From Streptomyces humidus (GTDB lineage Bacteria > Actinomycetota > Actinomycetes > Streptomycetales > Streptomycetaceae), in NCBI RefSeq assembly GCF_014649655.1, contig NZ_BMTL01000036.1:1-64000 (forward strand): a DNA stretch of 64,000 nt, read 5' to 3'. Made by a program: the position numbers and the translations under genes. How positions within the stretch are numbered: the first letter of the stretch is position 1; each line of letters begins with the position of its first letter. The notes under the pieces are model-generated. The model ran no database searches and had not been told where the DNA came from. It saw only the letters and a list, made by a program, of their open reading frames with translations. This document shows positions 8,065-15,931 of the stretch, one piece after another.

Positions 8065-8214
8065 ATGTACGCAGCTCTCAGGACGGCCGCGCGCCGCTCC
8101 CCGGGCCGCGTACAGCCGTACCCGAACCCTCTCGTCGCCGATCGCGCCGTCGATCTGCTCCGCGTGAACAGCGCACTGTGTACCGCACCGGACTGTGCCC
8201 GCTGCCGGGGCTGA
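8065..8214 (+). CDS. Sulfur-operon leader peptide 3 (49 aa)
   Basis: A 49-residue ORF from ATG 8065 to TGA 8212-8214. Its core DRAVDLLRVNSALC is a diverged form of the RRHIDLxRVxSAxC motif shared by the other three leaders, and its tail is Cys-rich (TAPDCARCRG). It lies between the SAM-IV-type riboswitch and the amino acid importer, so the operon may read both SAM and cysteine. Longer than the other leaders. Function inferred from motif and position. Confidence 0.65.
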   Translation: MYAALRTAARRSPGRVQPYPNPLVADRAVDLLRVNSALCTAPDCARCRG

Positions 8215-8358
8215 CACCTCCCCGCAGCCCCCGCACTCCCTGACGCACACCGCCCGTGCGGTGTGCCGTTGTCCTCCCCGTCCCCGGTACCTCGCCGTCG
8301 TGTGCGCCCCCGCATGCCGCCGCGCTTCCGGGGTGTACCCACCCAGCCGGAGCCCACC

Positions 8359-9339
8359 ATGAGTGAACCCCCTGGCGCCACCGTCACCCTCCCCGAGGCG
8401 CCGACCGCCGACGAACCGTCAAAGACCTTCGCTGCACAGCGAGTTCTGCCGCTGCGCCGCCCCGGACGCTGGATCGCCACCGCGGTAGCGCTGGTCCTGG
8501 TCGCCCAGTTCGTGCACGGACTGGTCTCCAACCCCTTCTACCAGTGGGACCGCTGGGGCTACTGGTTCCTGCGCCCCACCATCCTCGACGGCCTGCTCAT
8601 CACCCTCGAAGTCACCGCCTACAGCGCGGTGCTCGGCCTGATCGGCGGCATCGTGCTCGCCCTGGCCCGGCTGTCGAAGAGCCCCGTCCTGCGTGCGGTC
8701 AGCTGGACGTACGTCTGGGCCCTGCGCTCCATCCCGCTCATCGTGGTGCTGATCTTCCTCTACAACTTCAGCGCCCTGTACAAGACGTTGAGCGTCGGCA
8801 TCCCCTTCGGCCCGGCCTTCTTCTCCTTCGACGAGTCGAGGTTCGCCACCGACATGGTCGTCGCCGTCATCGGCCTCAGCCTCAACGAGGCCGCCTACGC
8901 GGCCGAGGTCGTCCGCGGCGGCATCCTCTCCGTCGACCAGGGTCAGCACGAGGCCGCCGCCGCGCTCGGCCTGCCGAAGAGCTACCAGTTCACGAAGATC
9001 GTCTTCCCGCAGGCGCTGCGCTCGATCATCCCGAACTACGTCAACCAGCTCATCGGCCTGATCAAGGGCACCTCCCTGGTCTTCTACGTCTCGCTGCTCG
9101 ACCTGTTCGGCTCCGCGCAGACCATGGGCTCCACCTACCCCGGCGACATCGTGCCGCTGCTGCTCGTCGTCACCGTCTGGTACCTGATCCTGACCAGCGT
9201 CGTCTCCGTCGTCCAGTTCTACGTCGAGCGGCACTACGCCCGCGGTGCCACCCGAGGCCTGCCGCCGACACCGCTGCAGAAGCTCCGCACCGGGCTCACC
9301 GCCCTGCGGGCCCGCATCCGCCGGGAGGCCGCCGTATGA
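8359..9339 (+). CDS. Polar amino acid ABC transporter permease (HisM/GlnP class)
   Basis: A 326-aa membrane protein. The start at ATG 8359 (SEPPGATV) is preferred to an upstream in-frame ATG at 8263. After about 45 soluble residues it shows helices and the class-specific motifs LRSIPLIVVLIFLYN, then NEAAYAAEVVRGGILSVDQGQ with EAAAALGLPKSYQF, the ATPase-docking loop. The family imports polar amino acids such as cystine, histidine or glutamine. The upstream SAM-IV-type riboswitch and leader peptide point to a sulfur amino acid or related compound as substrate. It overlaps the ATPase gene by 4 bases. Confidence 0.85.
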   Translation: MSEPPGATVTLPEAPTADEPSKTFAAQRVLPLRRPGRWIATAVALVLVAQFVHGLVSNPFYQWDRWGYWFLRPTILDGLLITLEVTAYSAVLGLIGGIVLALARLSKSPVLRAVSWTYVWALRSIPLIVVLIFLYNFSALYKTLSVGIPFGPAFFSFDESRFATDMVVAVIGLSLNEAAYAAEVVRGGILSVDQGQHEAAAALGLPKSYQFTKIVFPQALRSIIPNYVNQLIGLIKGTSLVFYVSLLDLFGSAQTMGSTYPGDIVPLLLVVTVWYLILTSVVSVVQFYVERHYARGATRGLPPTPLQKLRTGLTALRARIRREAAV

Positions 9340-10115
9340 CCACCGACACCATCGAGGCCGCCACCGTCGAGGTCCACGACGTGCACAAGTGGTACGGCAC
9401 CCACCGGGTGCTGGACGGTGTCGACCTGACCGTCCGGCCCGGCGAGGTCACCGTGATCCTCGGTCCCTCCGGCTCCGGAAAGTCCACCCTGCTGCGGGTC
9501 ATCAATCACCTGGAGAAGCCCGACATCGGCTACGTCAGCGTCAACGGCGAGCTGATCGGCGTGAAGCGGCAGGGCGAGAGGCTCAGGGAGCTGAGCGAGC
9601 GGGCGATCCTTGCCCAGCGTGGCCGGATCGGCTTCGTCTTCCAGAACTTCAACCTCTTCCCGCACCTGACCGTCCTGGACAACGTGGCCGCCGCCCCGGT
9701 CGCCACCGGCAGACTCGGCAGGACCGAGGCCCAGGAGCTGGCCCGCGAACTCCTCGGCCGGGTCGGCCTGGCCGCCAGGACCGGCGCCTACCCGCGCCAG
9801 CTCTCCGGCGGTCAGCAGCAGCGCGTCGCCATCGCGCGCGCCCTCGCCTTGCGCCCCGGCGTCATCCTCTTCGACGAGCCCACCTCCGCCCTGGACCCCG
9901 AACTCGTCGGCGAGGTCCTCGCCGTCATAAAGGACCTGGCGACCAGCGGCACCACCCTTCTCATCGTCACCCACGAGATCGGCTTCGCCCGCGAGATCGC
10001 CGACCGGGTCGTCTTCATCGACGGCGGCAAGATCATCGAGCAGGGCCCACCCTCCGAGGTCCTCGACAAGCCCCGGCACGAGCGGACCAGGGACTTCCTC
10101 AGCAAGGTCCTCTGA
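9336..10115 (+). CDS. Polar amino acid ABC transporter ATP-binding protein (GlnQ class)
   Basis: A 259-aa ATPase with Walker A GPSGSGKST (residues 43-51), Q-loop VFQNFNLFPHLTVLDNV, signature LSGGQ (156-160), Walker B VILFDEP (176-182), SALDPELVGEVL and H-loop VTHEIGFA. The FNLFPHLT and SALDPE stretches mark the GlnQ/HisP family. The ATG at 9336 overlaps the permease stop (ATGA), so the two subunits are coupled. It would energise import with the adjacent permease and the lipoprotein at 10179. Confidence 0.88.
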   Translation: MTTDTIEAATVEVHDVHKWYGTHRVLDGVDLTVRPGEVTVILGPSGSGKSTLLRVINHLEKPDIGYVSVNGELIGVKRQGERLRELSERAILAQRGRIGFVFQNFNLFPHLTVLDNVAAAPVATGRLGRTEAQELARELLGRVGLAARTGAYPRQLSGGQQQRVAIARALALRPGVILFDEPTSALDPELVGEVLAVIKDLATSGTTLLIVTHEIGFAREIADRVVFIDGGKIIEQGPPSEVLDKPRHERTRDFLSKVL

Positions 10116-10178
10116 TCCGCCACACCCCTCGACTTCCCCCCACGCCACTCTCATCACCTCCAGCGACAAGGAACGGCC

Positions 10179-11207
10179 ATGTCCACCCACTTCACCCGAG
10201 GCAGCCTGATACGCGGCATCACCGCGGCGACCGCCGTCGCCTCCCTGGCCACCGGGCTCGCCGCCTGCGGTGGCGACAGCGACGCGGCCACCACCACCGA
10301 CACCGCCGCCAAGTCCGGCGAGGTCGTCATCGGCCAGGTCTCCAACGGGGCCGCCAAGCAGACCGTCATCAAGGTCTCCGAGGTCAAGTCCATCAGCGCC
10401 GAACTGCCCGCCGCCCTCAAGAAGAACGGCAGGCTGAAGATCGGCATCGGCGCCCTGCCGGCCGGCTTCCCGCCGCTGGCGTACGTCGGCAGCGACCAGA
10501 AGACCCTCACCGGCGCGGAGCCCGACCTCGGCCGCCTGGTCGCCGCCGTCCTCGGACTCGAGCCCGAGGTGAAGAACTCCACGTGGGAGAACCTCTTCGT
10601 CGGCATCGACAGCGGCAAGGTCGACGTGGCCTTCTCCAACGTCACCGACACAGAAGAGCGCAAGAAGAAGTACGAGTTCGCCTCCTACCGGCAGGACAAC
10701 CTGGCGTTCGTGGTGCCGAAGAAGAGCACCTGGAACTTCGACGGCGACTACGAGAACCTCGCGGGCAAGACCGTCTCGGTCAGCTCCGGCACCAACCAGG
10801 AAAGGATCCTGCTGGAGTGGAAGGCCAGACTGGCCAAGGAAGGCAAGAAGCTCACCGTCAAGTACTTCCAGGACGGCAACAGCGTCTACCTGGCCCTGTC
10901 CAGCGGCAAGGTCGACGCCTACCTGGGCCCGAACCCCGGCATCGCCTACCACAACCGCCAGGTCGCGAACACGCCCGACGCCACCCGGACCGCCGGCACG
11001 TACTCCGGCGCAGGCGCGAGCCTGCAGGGCCTGATCGCGGCCACCGCCAAGAAGGACAGCGGACTGGCCAAGCCGCTCGCCGACGCCATCAACCACCTGA
11101 TCGAGAACGGTCAGTACGCCGAGTGGCTCAAGGCCTACGACCTGTCCAACGAGGCCGTCGCCGAGTCCGAGGTCAACCCGCCCGGACTCCCGCTCGACAA
11201 CTCCTGA
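10179..11207 (+). CDS. Amino acid ABC transporter substrate-binding lipoprotein (family 3)
   Basis: A 342-aa extracellular binding protein. It opens with a lipoprotein signal ending LATGLAAC (Cys 30). The mature part has the family 3 pattern: LKIGIGALPAGFPPLAYVG, GAEPDLGRLVAAVLG, WENLFVGIDSGKVDVAFSNV and TEERKKKYEFASY, then KTVSVSSGTNQE. The protein is somewhat longer than usual, with about 40 extra residues between lipid anchor and domain. It completes the importer started at 8359. The ligand is not readable; the SAM-IV-type riboswitch and leader peptide upstream favour cystine, methionine or a related sulfur compound. Confidence 0.85.
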   Translation: MSTHFTRGSLIRGITAATAVASLATGLAACGGDSDAATTTDTAAKSGEVVIGQVSNGAAKQTVIKVSEVKSISAELPAALKKNGRLKIGIGALPAGFPPLAYVGSDQKTLTGAEPDLGRLVAAVLGLEPEVKNSTWENLFVGIDSGKVDVAFSNVTDTEERKKKYEFASYRQDNLAFVVPKKSTWNFDGDYENLAGKTVSVSSGTNQERILLEWKARLAKEGKKLTVKYFQDGNSVYLALSSGKVDAYLGPNPGIAYHNRQVANTPDATRTAGTYSGAGASLQGLIAATAKKDSGLAKPLADAINHLIENGQYAEWLKAYDLSNEAVAESEVNPPGLPLDNS

Positions 11208-11222
11208 CCACACCGTGCTGCC

Positions 11223-11257
11223 GGGGACTCCGCCATCCACCCAGCGGTGGAGTCCCC
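11223..11257 (+). terminator. Hairpin between the binding protein and the acetyltransferase
   Basis: GGGGACTCCGCC (11223-11234) pairs with GGTGGAGTCCCC (11246-11257), a 12-bp stem with one G-T pair and an 11-base loop. It lies 15 bases after the binding-protein stop and 44 bases before the acetyltransferase start, so it is either a terminator or a partial attenuator within the operon. Confidence 0.6.
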
Positions 11258-11300
11258 GCGCGCCGGACACCTCGAGCCGCACCCCGGAGACCGCCACACC

Positions 11301-12020
11301 ATGTCCGTCACCATCGCCACGTCCTCGCACGTCCTCGACAACCCCGCCTGGGCCGCCCTCACCGGACCCCACGCCCACTTCGCCGAACGCATCGGGCACG
11401 CCGTCCGCTACCAGCAGGACGTGGCCCCCTTCCACGCCCTGTCCGACGAGGACGACCCACGCGCCTGGGCCGACCTCGCCGCACTCGTCGGCGCCGGCGG
11501 CACCGCCGTGGTGCGGGGTGTGACCGAGGCGGCGGAGGGCTGGGAGGTCGTGCGCACCGCACACGGCGTCCAACTCGTGGACACCGCCCTGCGCGCCGAG
11601 CCCGATCCCGAGGCCGTACGGCTCGGTCCCGACGACGTGCCCGAGATCCTCGACCTGGTCGCCCGCACCGAGCCGGGCCCCTATCTGCCCCGCACCGTCG
11701 AGCTGGGCACCTACCTCGGCATCCGCCACCGCGGCCGACTGATCGCCCTGGCCGGCGAGCGGCTGCACCCGCCCGGCTGGACGGAGATCAGCGCCGTGTG
11801 CACCGACCCCGACCACCGTGGCCGGGGCCTGGCCACCCGTTTGGTCCGTGCGGTCGCCGCCGGCATCAGGGAACGCGGCGAATGTCCCTTCCTGCACGCC
11901 GCGGCCACGAACGCGAACGCGATCCGGTTGTACGAGTCGATCGGCTTCACCCTGCGCTGTCGTACGGTCTTCTCGCTCGTCCGGCACACCGGGGCCGCCG
12001 CCCCGGAGGAAACGGCATAG
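11301..12020 (+). CDS. GNAT-family N-acetyltransferase
   Basis: A 239-aa protein whose C-terminal half carries the GNAT acetyl-CoA motif A (ISAVCTDPDHRGRGLATRLVRAVAAG, the pyrophosphate loop being DHRGRGLA) and motif B (NANAIRLYESIGF). ATG 11301 lies 14 bases after a GGAGA; an in-frame ATG at 11247 falls in the hairpin just upstream and is less likely. The N-terminal half has no recognised fold. It follows a sulfur-amino-acid-type importer, and acetylation of an imported thiol or amino acid, or detoxification, is possible. The substrate is unknown. Confidence 0.78.
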   Translation: MSVTIATSSHVLDNPAWAALTGPHAHFAERIGHAVRYQQDVAPFHALSDEDDPRAWADLAALVGAGGTAVVRGVTEAAEGWEVVRTAHGVQLVDTALRAEPDPEAVRLGPDDVPEILDLVARTEPGPYLPRTVELGTYLGIRHRGRLIALAGERLHPPGWTEISAVCTDPDHRGRGLATRLVRAVAAGIRERGECPFLHAAATNANAIRLYESIGFTLRCRTVFSLVRHTGAAAPEETA

Positions 12021-12066
12021 CTGTGCCGTTGTCCTTGTCGAAGGCGTGTTTGTACCGCTCGGACGG

Positions 12067-12165
12067 ATGGATGCGACACATGACACGTGTACTCCGTGCC
12101 GTCCGCTCCACTCCCGGCCCCACATCGACCTCCAGCGCGTGGCCGGCGCCCTCTGTAGTTCCTGA
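12067..12165 (+). CDS. Sulfur-operon leader peptide 4 (32 aa)
   Basis: A 32-residue ORF, ATG 12067 to TGA 12163-12165, ending LHSRPHIDLQRVAGALCSS. It keeps the HIDLxRVxxALC core of the other leaders and has three Cys codons in all. It precedes the cluster of four monooxygenases by 75 bases. A cysteine-responsive attenuation role is inferred from the family and position. Confidence 0.75.
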   Translation: MDATHDTCTPCRPLHSRPHIDLQRVAGALCSS

Positions 12166-12240
12166 CCCGTTGCCCCAGCCGCCGTGCCCCACCTTCTCCC
12201 GGGCCGGCGATCTCGTATGGACCTTCAGGAAGGCTCCCTC

Positions 12241-13449
12241 GTGTCCTCAACGCCATCTTCTTTCCTGCACCTTGCCGTGGCCCTCGACGGCACCGGCTGG
12301 CACCCTGCCTCCTGGCGCGAGCAGTCCGCCCGCCCCCGGGACCTGTTCACGGCCGGCTACTGGGCCGACCTGGTCGCCGAGGCAGAGCGCGGCCTGCTCG
12401 ACTTCGTCACCCTCGAGGACGGCCTCGGCCTGCAGTCCTCGCACTTCGGCGAGCCGGACGGCCGCACCGACCAGGTCCGCGGACGCCTGGACGCTGTGCT
12501 GATCGCCTCCCGCATCGCACCCCTCACCCGCCACATCGGGCTGGTCCCGACCGTGATCACCACCCACACGGAGCCGTTCCACATCTCCAAGGCGATCGCC
12601 ACTCTCGACTACGTCAGCAGCGGCCGGGCCGGCCTGCGCGTGCAGATCCCGCCCCGGCCGCACGAGGCCGCTCACTTCGGTCGCCGCACCTTTCCACCCT
12701 TCAGCCTGGAGGGCATCCAGAGTCCGGCCGGCCAGGAACTGCTCACCGACCACTTCGATGAGGCCGCCGACTACGTCGAGGTCGTGCGCCGGCTCTGGGA
12801 CAGCTGGGAGGACGACGCGGAGATCCGGGACGTGGCCACTGGCCGCTTCATCGACCCAGACAAGCTGCACTACATCGACTTCGAGGGCAGGCACTTCAGT
12901 GTGAAGGGCCCGTCCATCACCCCGCGCCCGCCCCAGGGCCAGCCGCTCGTCACCGCCCTCGCTCACCAGACGATCCCGTACCGGCTGGTGGCCCGCCAGG
13001 CCGACGTCGGCTACGTCACCCCGCACGACGCCGGCCAGGCCCGCGCCGTCGTCGCCGAGATCCGAGCCGAGCAGGAGGCGGCCGGACGCGGCGACGAACT
13101 CCTGCACGTCTTCGGTGACCTGGTGGTCTTCCTCGACGACGAGCCGGCCGCGGCGGAGGACCGCCGTGCACGTCTCGACGCCCTCGCGGGGGAGCCGTAC
13201 ACCAGCGACGCCCGTATCTTTGCCGGTACGCCAGCTCAACTTGCTGACCTGCTGCAGGAGTTGACGATGGAGGGGCTGAGCGGCTTCCGGTTGCGGCCCG
13301 CCGTCGCCGGGCACGACCTGCCCGCCGTCACCCGGGGCCTGGTGCCCGAACTCCAGCGCCGCGGCGCCTTCCGCACCGCCTACGAGGCCGACACCCTGCG
13401 CGGCCTGCTGGGCCTCGCCCGCCCCGCCAACCGCTACGCCACTGTCTGA
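12241..13449 (+). CDS. LLM-class flavin monooxygenase
   Basis: A 402-aa luciferase-like monooxygenase. GTG 12241 was chosen because AGGAAGG stands about 7 bases ahead; ATG 12217 is in frame but lacks such a site. Recognisable blocks are TGWHPASWR near the N-terminus, LDFVTLEDGLG, LDYVSSGRAGLRVQIPP and FIDPDKLHYIDFEGRHFSVKGPS, the last being typical of the NtaA/DmoA/DszA branch. It starts a run of four LLM genes (12241-17069) that ends at ssuE. It would use reduced flavin and O2 to attack an organosulfur compound; substrate unknown. The catalytic region is more diverged than in the gene at 13470. Confidence 0.8.
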   Translation: MSSTPSSFLHLAVALDGTGWHPASWREQSARPRDLFTAGYWADLVAEAERGLLDFVTLEDGLGLQSSHFGEPDGRTDQVRGRLDAVLIASRIAPLTRHIGLVPTVITTHTEPFHISKAIATLDYVSSGRAGLRVQIPPRPHEAAHFGRRTFPPFSLEGIQSPAGQELLTDHFDEAADYVEVVRRLWDSWEDDAEIRDVATGRFIDPDKLHYIDFEGRHFSVKGPSITPRPPQGQPLVTALAHQTIPYRLVARQADVGYVTPHDAGQARAVVAEIRAEQEAAGRGDELLHVFGDLVVFLDDEPAAAEDRRARLDALAGEPYTSDARIFAGTPAQLADLLQELTMEGLSGFRLRPAVAGHDLPAVTRGLVPELQRRGAFRTAYEADTLRGLLGLARPANRYATV

Positions 13450-13469
13450 GCCGGAAGGACCGCACCGAC

Positions 13470-14843
13470 ATGAGCAAGCCGCTGAAGCAGATCCATCTGG
13501 CCGCACACTTCCCGGGCGTCAACAACACCACCGTGTGGAGCGACCCGAAGGCCGGCAGCCACATCGAGTTCAGCTCCTTCGTGCACTTCGCGCAGACCGC
13601 CGAACGCGCCAAGTTCGACTTCCTGTTCCTCGCCGAGGGGCTGCGGCTGCGTGAACAGGGCGGCAAAATATACGATTTGGACGTCGTCGGCCGCCCCGAC
13701 ACCTTCACCGTCCTCGCCGCGCTCGCCGCCGTCACCGAGCACCTCGGCCTGACCGGGACCATCAACTCCACCTTCAACGAGCCCTATGAGGTGGCCCGCC
13801 AGTTCGCCAGCCTCGACCACCTTTCCGGCGGCCGATCCGCCTGGAACGTCGTCACCTCCTGGGACGCCTTCACCGGCGAGAACTTCCGCCGCGGCGGCTT
13901 CCTGCCGCAACAGGAGCGCTACTCCCGCGCCAAGGAGTTCCTGGCCACCGCGAACGAGCTCTTCGACTCCTGGCACGGTGACGAGATCGTCGCCGACCAG
14001 GCCGCCGGTGCCTTCCTGAGGGACGCAAAGGCCGGCTCCTTCGTCCACACGGGCCAGCACTTCGACATCCACGGCCAGTTCAACGTCCCGCGCTCCCCGC
14101 AGGGCCGCCCGGTGATCTTCCAGGCCGGCGACTCCGAGGAGGGCCGCGAGTTCGCCGCGTCGAGCGCTGACGCCATCTTCAGCCGGCACGCCACCCTCAA
14201 GGAGGGCCATGCCTTCTACACCGACGTCAAGAACCGCCTCGCCAAGTACGGCCGACGGCATGACCAGTTGCTCATCCTGCCCGCCGCTTCCTTCGCCCTC
14301 GCCGACACCGACGCCGAGGCGGAGGAGCTGGCCCGGGAGGTGCGCCGCCAGCAGGTCAGCGGGGCCACCGCCATCAAGCACCTGGAGTTCGTCTGGAACC
14401 GCGATCTGTCCGCCTACGACCCCGAAGGCCCGCTGCCCGACATGGACCCGGACGTCAGCGACGACCACATCTCCAAGGGCCGTGCCCAGGTCCGGATGTA
14501 CCGCGACCCGCTGGCCACCGCCCGCGAGTGGCGCGAGCTGGCCGAGGCGAACAACTGGTCCATCCGCGACCTGGTCATCAACACCGGCAACCGCCAGAAC
14601 TTCATCGGCTCCCCGGCAACCATCGCCAAGACCATCAACGACTACGTCCAGGCCGACGCCAGTGACGGCTTCATCCTCGTCCCGCACATCACCCCGACCG
14701 GCCTCGACGACTTCGCCGACAGGGTTGTCCCGCTGCTGCAGGAACAGGGCGCCTTCCGCACCGACTACGAGGGCCCGACGCTCCGGCACCACCTCGACCT
14801 CGCCCACCCGGACGAGGCGTCCGACGAGCGGGCGGCGTCGTGA
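13470..14843 (+). CDS. LLM-class flavin monooxygenase, NtaA/SnaA/DszA family
   Basis: A 457-aa FMN-dependent monooxygenase, the best-conserved member of the NtaA/SnaA/DszA branch here: QIHLAAHFPGVNNTTVW, FDFLFLAEGLRLREQGG, TGTINSTFNEPYEVARQFASLDH, SGGRSAWNVVTSWDAFTGENFRRGG. These enzymes cleave C-S or C-N bonds with reduced FMN from a partner reductase. It begins 20 bases after the previous monooxygenase and its TGA overlaps the GTG start of the next (GTGA). Substrate not determined. Confidence 0.85.
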   Translation: MSKPLKQIHLAAHFPGVNNTTVWSDPKAGSHIEFSSFVHFAQTAERAKFDFLFLAEGLRLREQGGKIYDLDVVGRPDTFTVLAALAAVTEHLGLTGTINSTFNEPYEVARQFASLDHLSGGRSAWNVVTSWDAFTGENFRRGGFLPQQERYSRAKEFLATANELFDSWHGDEIVADQAAGAFLRDAKAGSFVHTGQHFDIHGQFNVPRSPQGRPVIFQAGDSEEGREFAASSADAIFSRHATLKEGHAFYTDVKNRLAKYGRRHDQLLILPAASFALADTDAEAEELAREVRRQQVSGATAIKHLEFVWNRDLSAYDPEGPLPDMDPDVSDDHISKGRAQVRMYRDPLATAREWRELAEANNWSIRDLVINTGNRQNFIGSPATIAKTINDYVQADASDGFILVPHITPTGLDDFADRVVPLLQEQGAFRTDYEGPTLRHHLDLAHPDEASDERAAS

Positions 14844-15931
14844 AGTTCCTCGCGATCACCTTGATCGTGCATCGACCGGACCCGGTCACCAGGGTGCAGA
14901 AGTCCACCCACGACCGGTTCCGCGAGGTCCTCGACAACGCCCTGCTCGCCGAGGAGCTGGGCTTCGACGGCTTCGGCGTGGGGGAGCGGCACGAGCGGCC
15001 GTTCATCTCCTCGTCCCCGACCGTCGTACTGAGCCATGTGGCCGCCCTGACCAAGAGGATCCGCCTCTTCACGGCCGTGACCACGCTCAGCCTGCTGGAC
15101 CCGGTCCGCGCGTACGAGGACTACGCCACCCTCGACCAGCTCTCGGGCGGCCGCCTCGACCTGATCATCGGCAAGGGCAACGGGGCCGCCCAACGGGACC
15201 TGTTCCACGTCACGCCCGAGGACCAGTGGGGCCGCAACGCCGAGAGCTACGAGGTCTTCCGGAAGATCTGGCGCCAGGACAAGGTCACCGCCGACACCCG
15301 CTTCCGTCCCCCGCTGACCGATGCCGAGGTGTGGCCGCGGCCGTACCAGCAGCCGGTCCGGGTCTGGCACGGCAGCGCCACCAGCAAGGAGTCGGTCGAC
15401 CTCGCCGCCCGCTACGGCGACCCGCTGTTCTCGGCCAATGTCACCAACCCCATAGGTCCGTACGCCGAGTTGATCCGCCACTACCGCGAGCGCTGGGAGT
15501 TCTACGGCCACGACCCGGCGCAGATCGCCGTCGGCGCCGGCACCGCGGGCATCTATGTCGCCCCCACCTCGCAGGAGGCGCTCGCCGCGTACCGGCCGAT
15601 CTTCGAGGCCAACCTGGCCTTCTTCAAGAAGGCAGGCCTGCCGGTGGTCTTCGAGACCCTGGAGGACTTCGTCGAGCGCAGCTCGGCGCTGATCGGCAGC
15701 CCGCAACAGGTCGTCGACAAGGTGCACCGCTACCACGAGCAGTTCGGCCACACGGTCGTCCACCTGCACGCCGACGCGGGTGGGCTGCCGGAGTCCCAGC
15801 ACCGCGCCTCCCTCGAGCTGTTCCAGTCCAAGGTCGCCCCCGTGCTGCGCCGCGAGATCCCCGACCCGCCGTTCGCCTGGGGCCCCGTGCTTCCGGCATC
15901 ACCGATCACCCAGGAGTCCGTCCGTGTCTGA
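14840..15931 (+). CDS. LLM-class flavin oxidoreductase, luciferase-like
   Basis: A 363-aa LLM protein starting at GTG 14840, coupled to the previous gene by a GTGA overlap. It has the alpha-luciferase-like pattern EELGFDGFGVGERHERPF, SPTVVLSHVAALTKRIRLFTAVTTLSLLDPVRAYEDYATLDQLSGGRLDLIIGKGN spread over residues 35-120, and VWHGSATSKESVDLAARYGD. The branch differs from its neighbours: it is closer to bacterial luciferase alpha subunits than to NtaA. In the operon it may act on another organosulfur substrate or on a different step of the same one. It overlaps the next gene by 8 bases. Confidence 0.82.
   Translation: MKFLAITLIVHRPDPVTRVQKSTHDRFREVLDNALLAEELGFDGFGVGERHERPFISSSPTVVLSHVAALTKRIRLFTAVTTLSLLDPVRAYEDYATLDQLSGGRLDLIIGKGNGAAQRDLFHVTPEDQWGRNAESYEVFRKIWRQDKVTADTRFRPPLTDAEVWPRPYQQPVRVWHGSATSKESVDLAARYGDPLFSANVTNPIGPYAELIRHYRERWEFYGHDPAQIAVGAGTAGIYVAPTSQEALAAYRPIFEANLAFFKKAGLPVVFETLEDFVERSSALIGSPQQVVDKVHRYHEQFGHTVVHLHADAGGLPESQHRASLELFQSKVAPVLRREIPDPPFAWGPVLPASPITQESVRV

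Noticed and set aside
9234..12125. A 963-codon open frame on the minus strand opposite the amino acid importer
   Set aside because: It lies antisense to three clearly recognised genes and has the Gly/Asp/Val-rich, motif-free composition expected from the complement of GC-rich codons.
9245..12502. A 1085-codon plus-strand frame covering the importer and acetyltransferase genes
   Set aside because: It is an Arg/Pro/His-rich out-of-frame reading of the GlnQ-type ATPase, binding protein and acetyltransferase; the true frames contain all the motifs.
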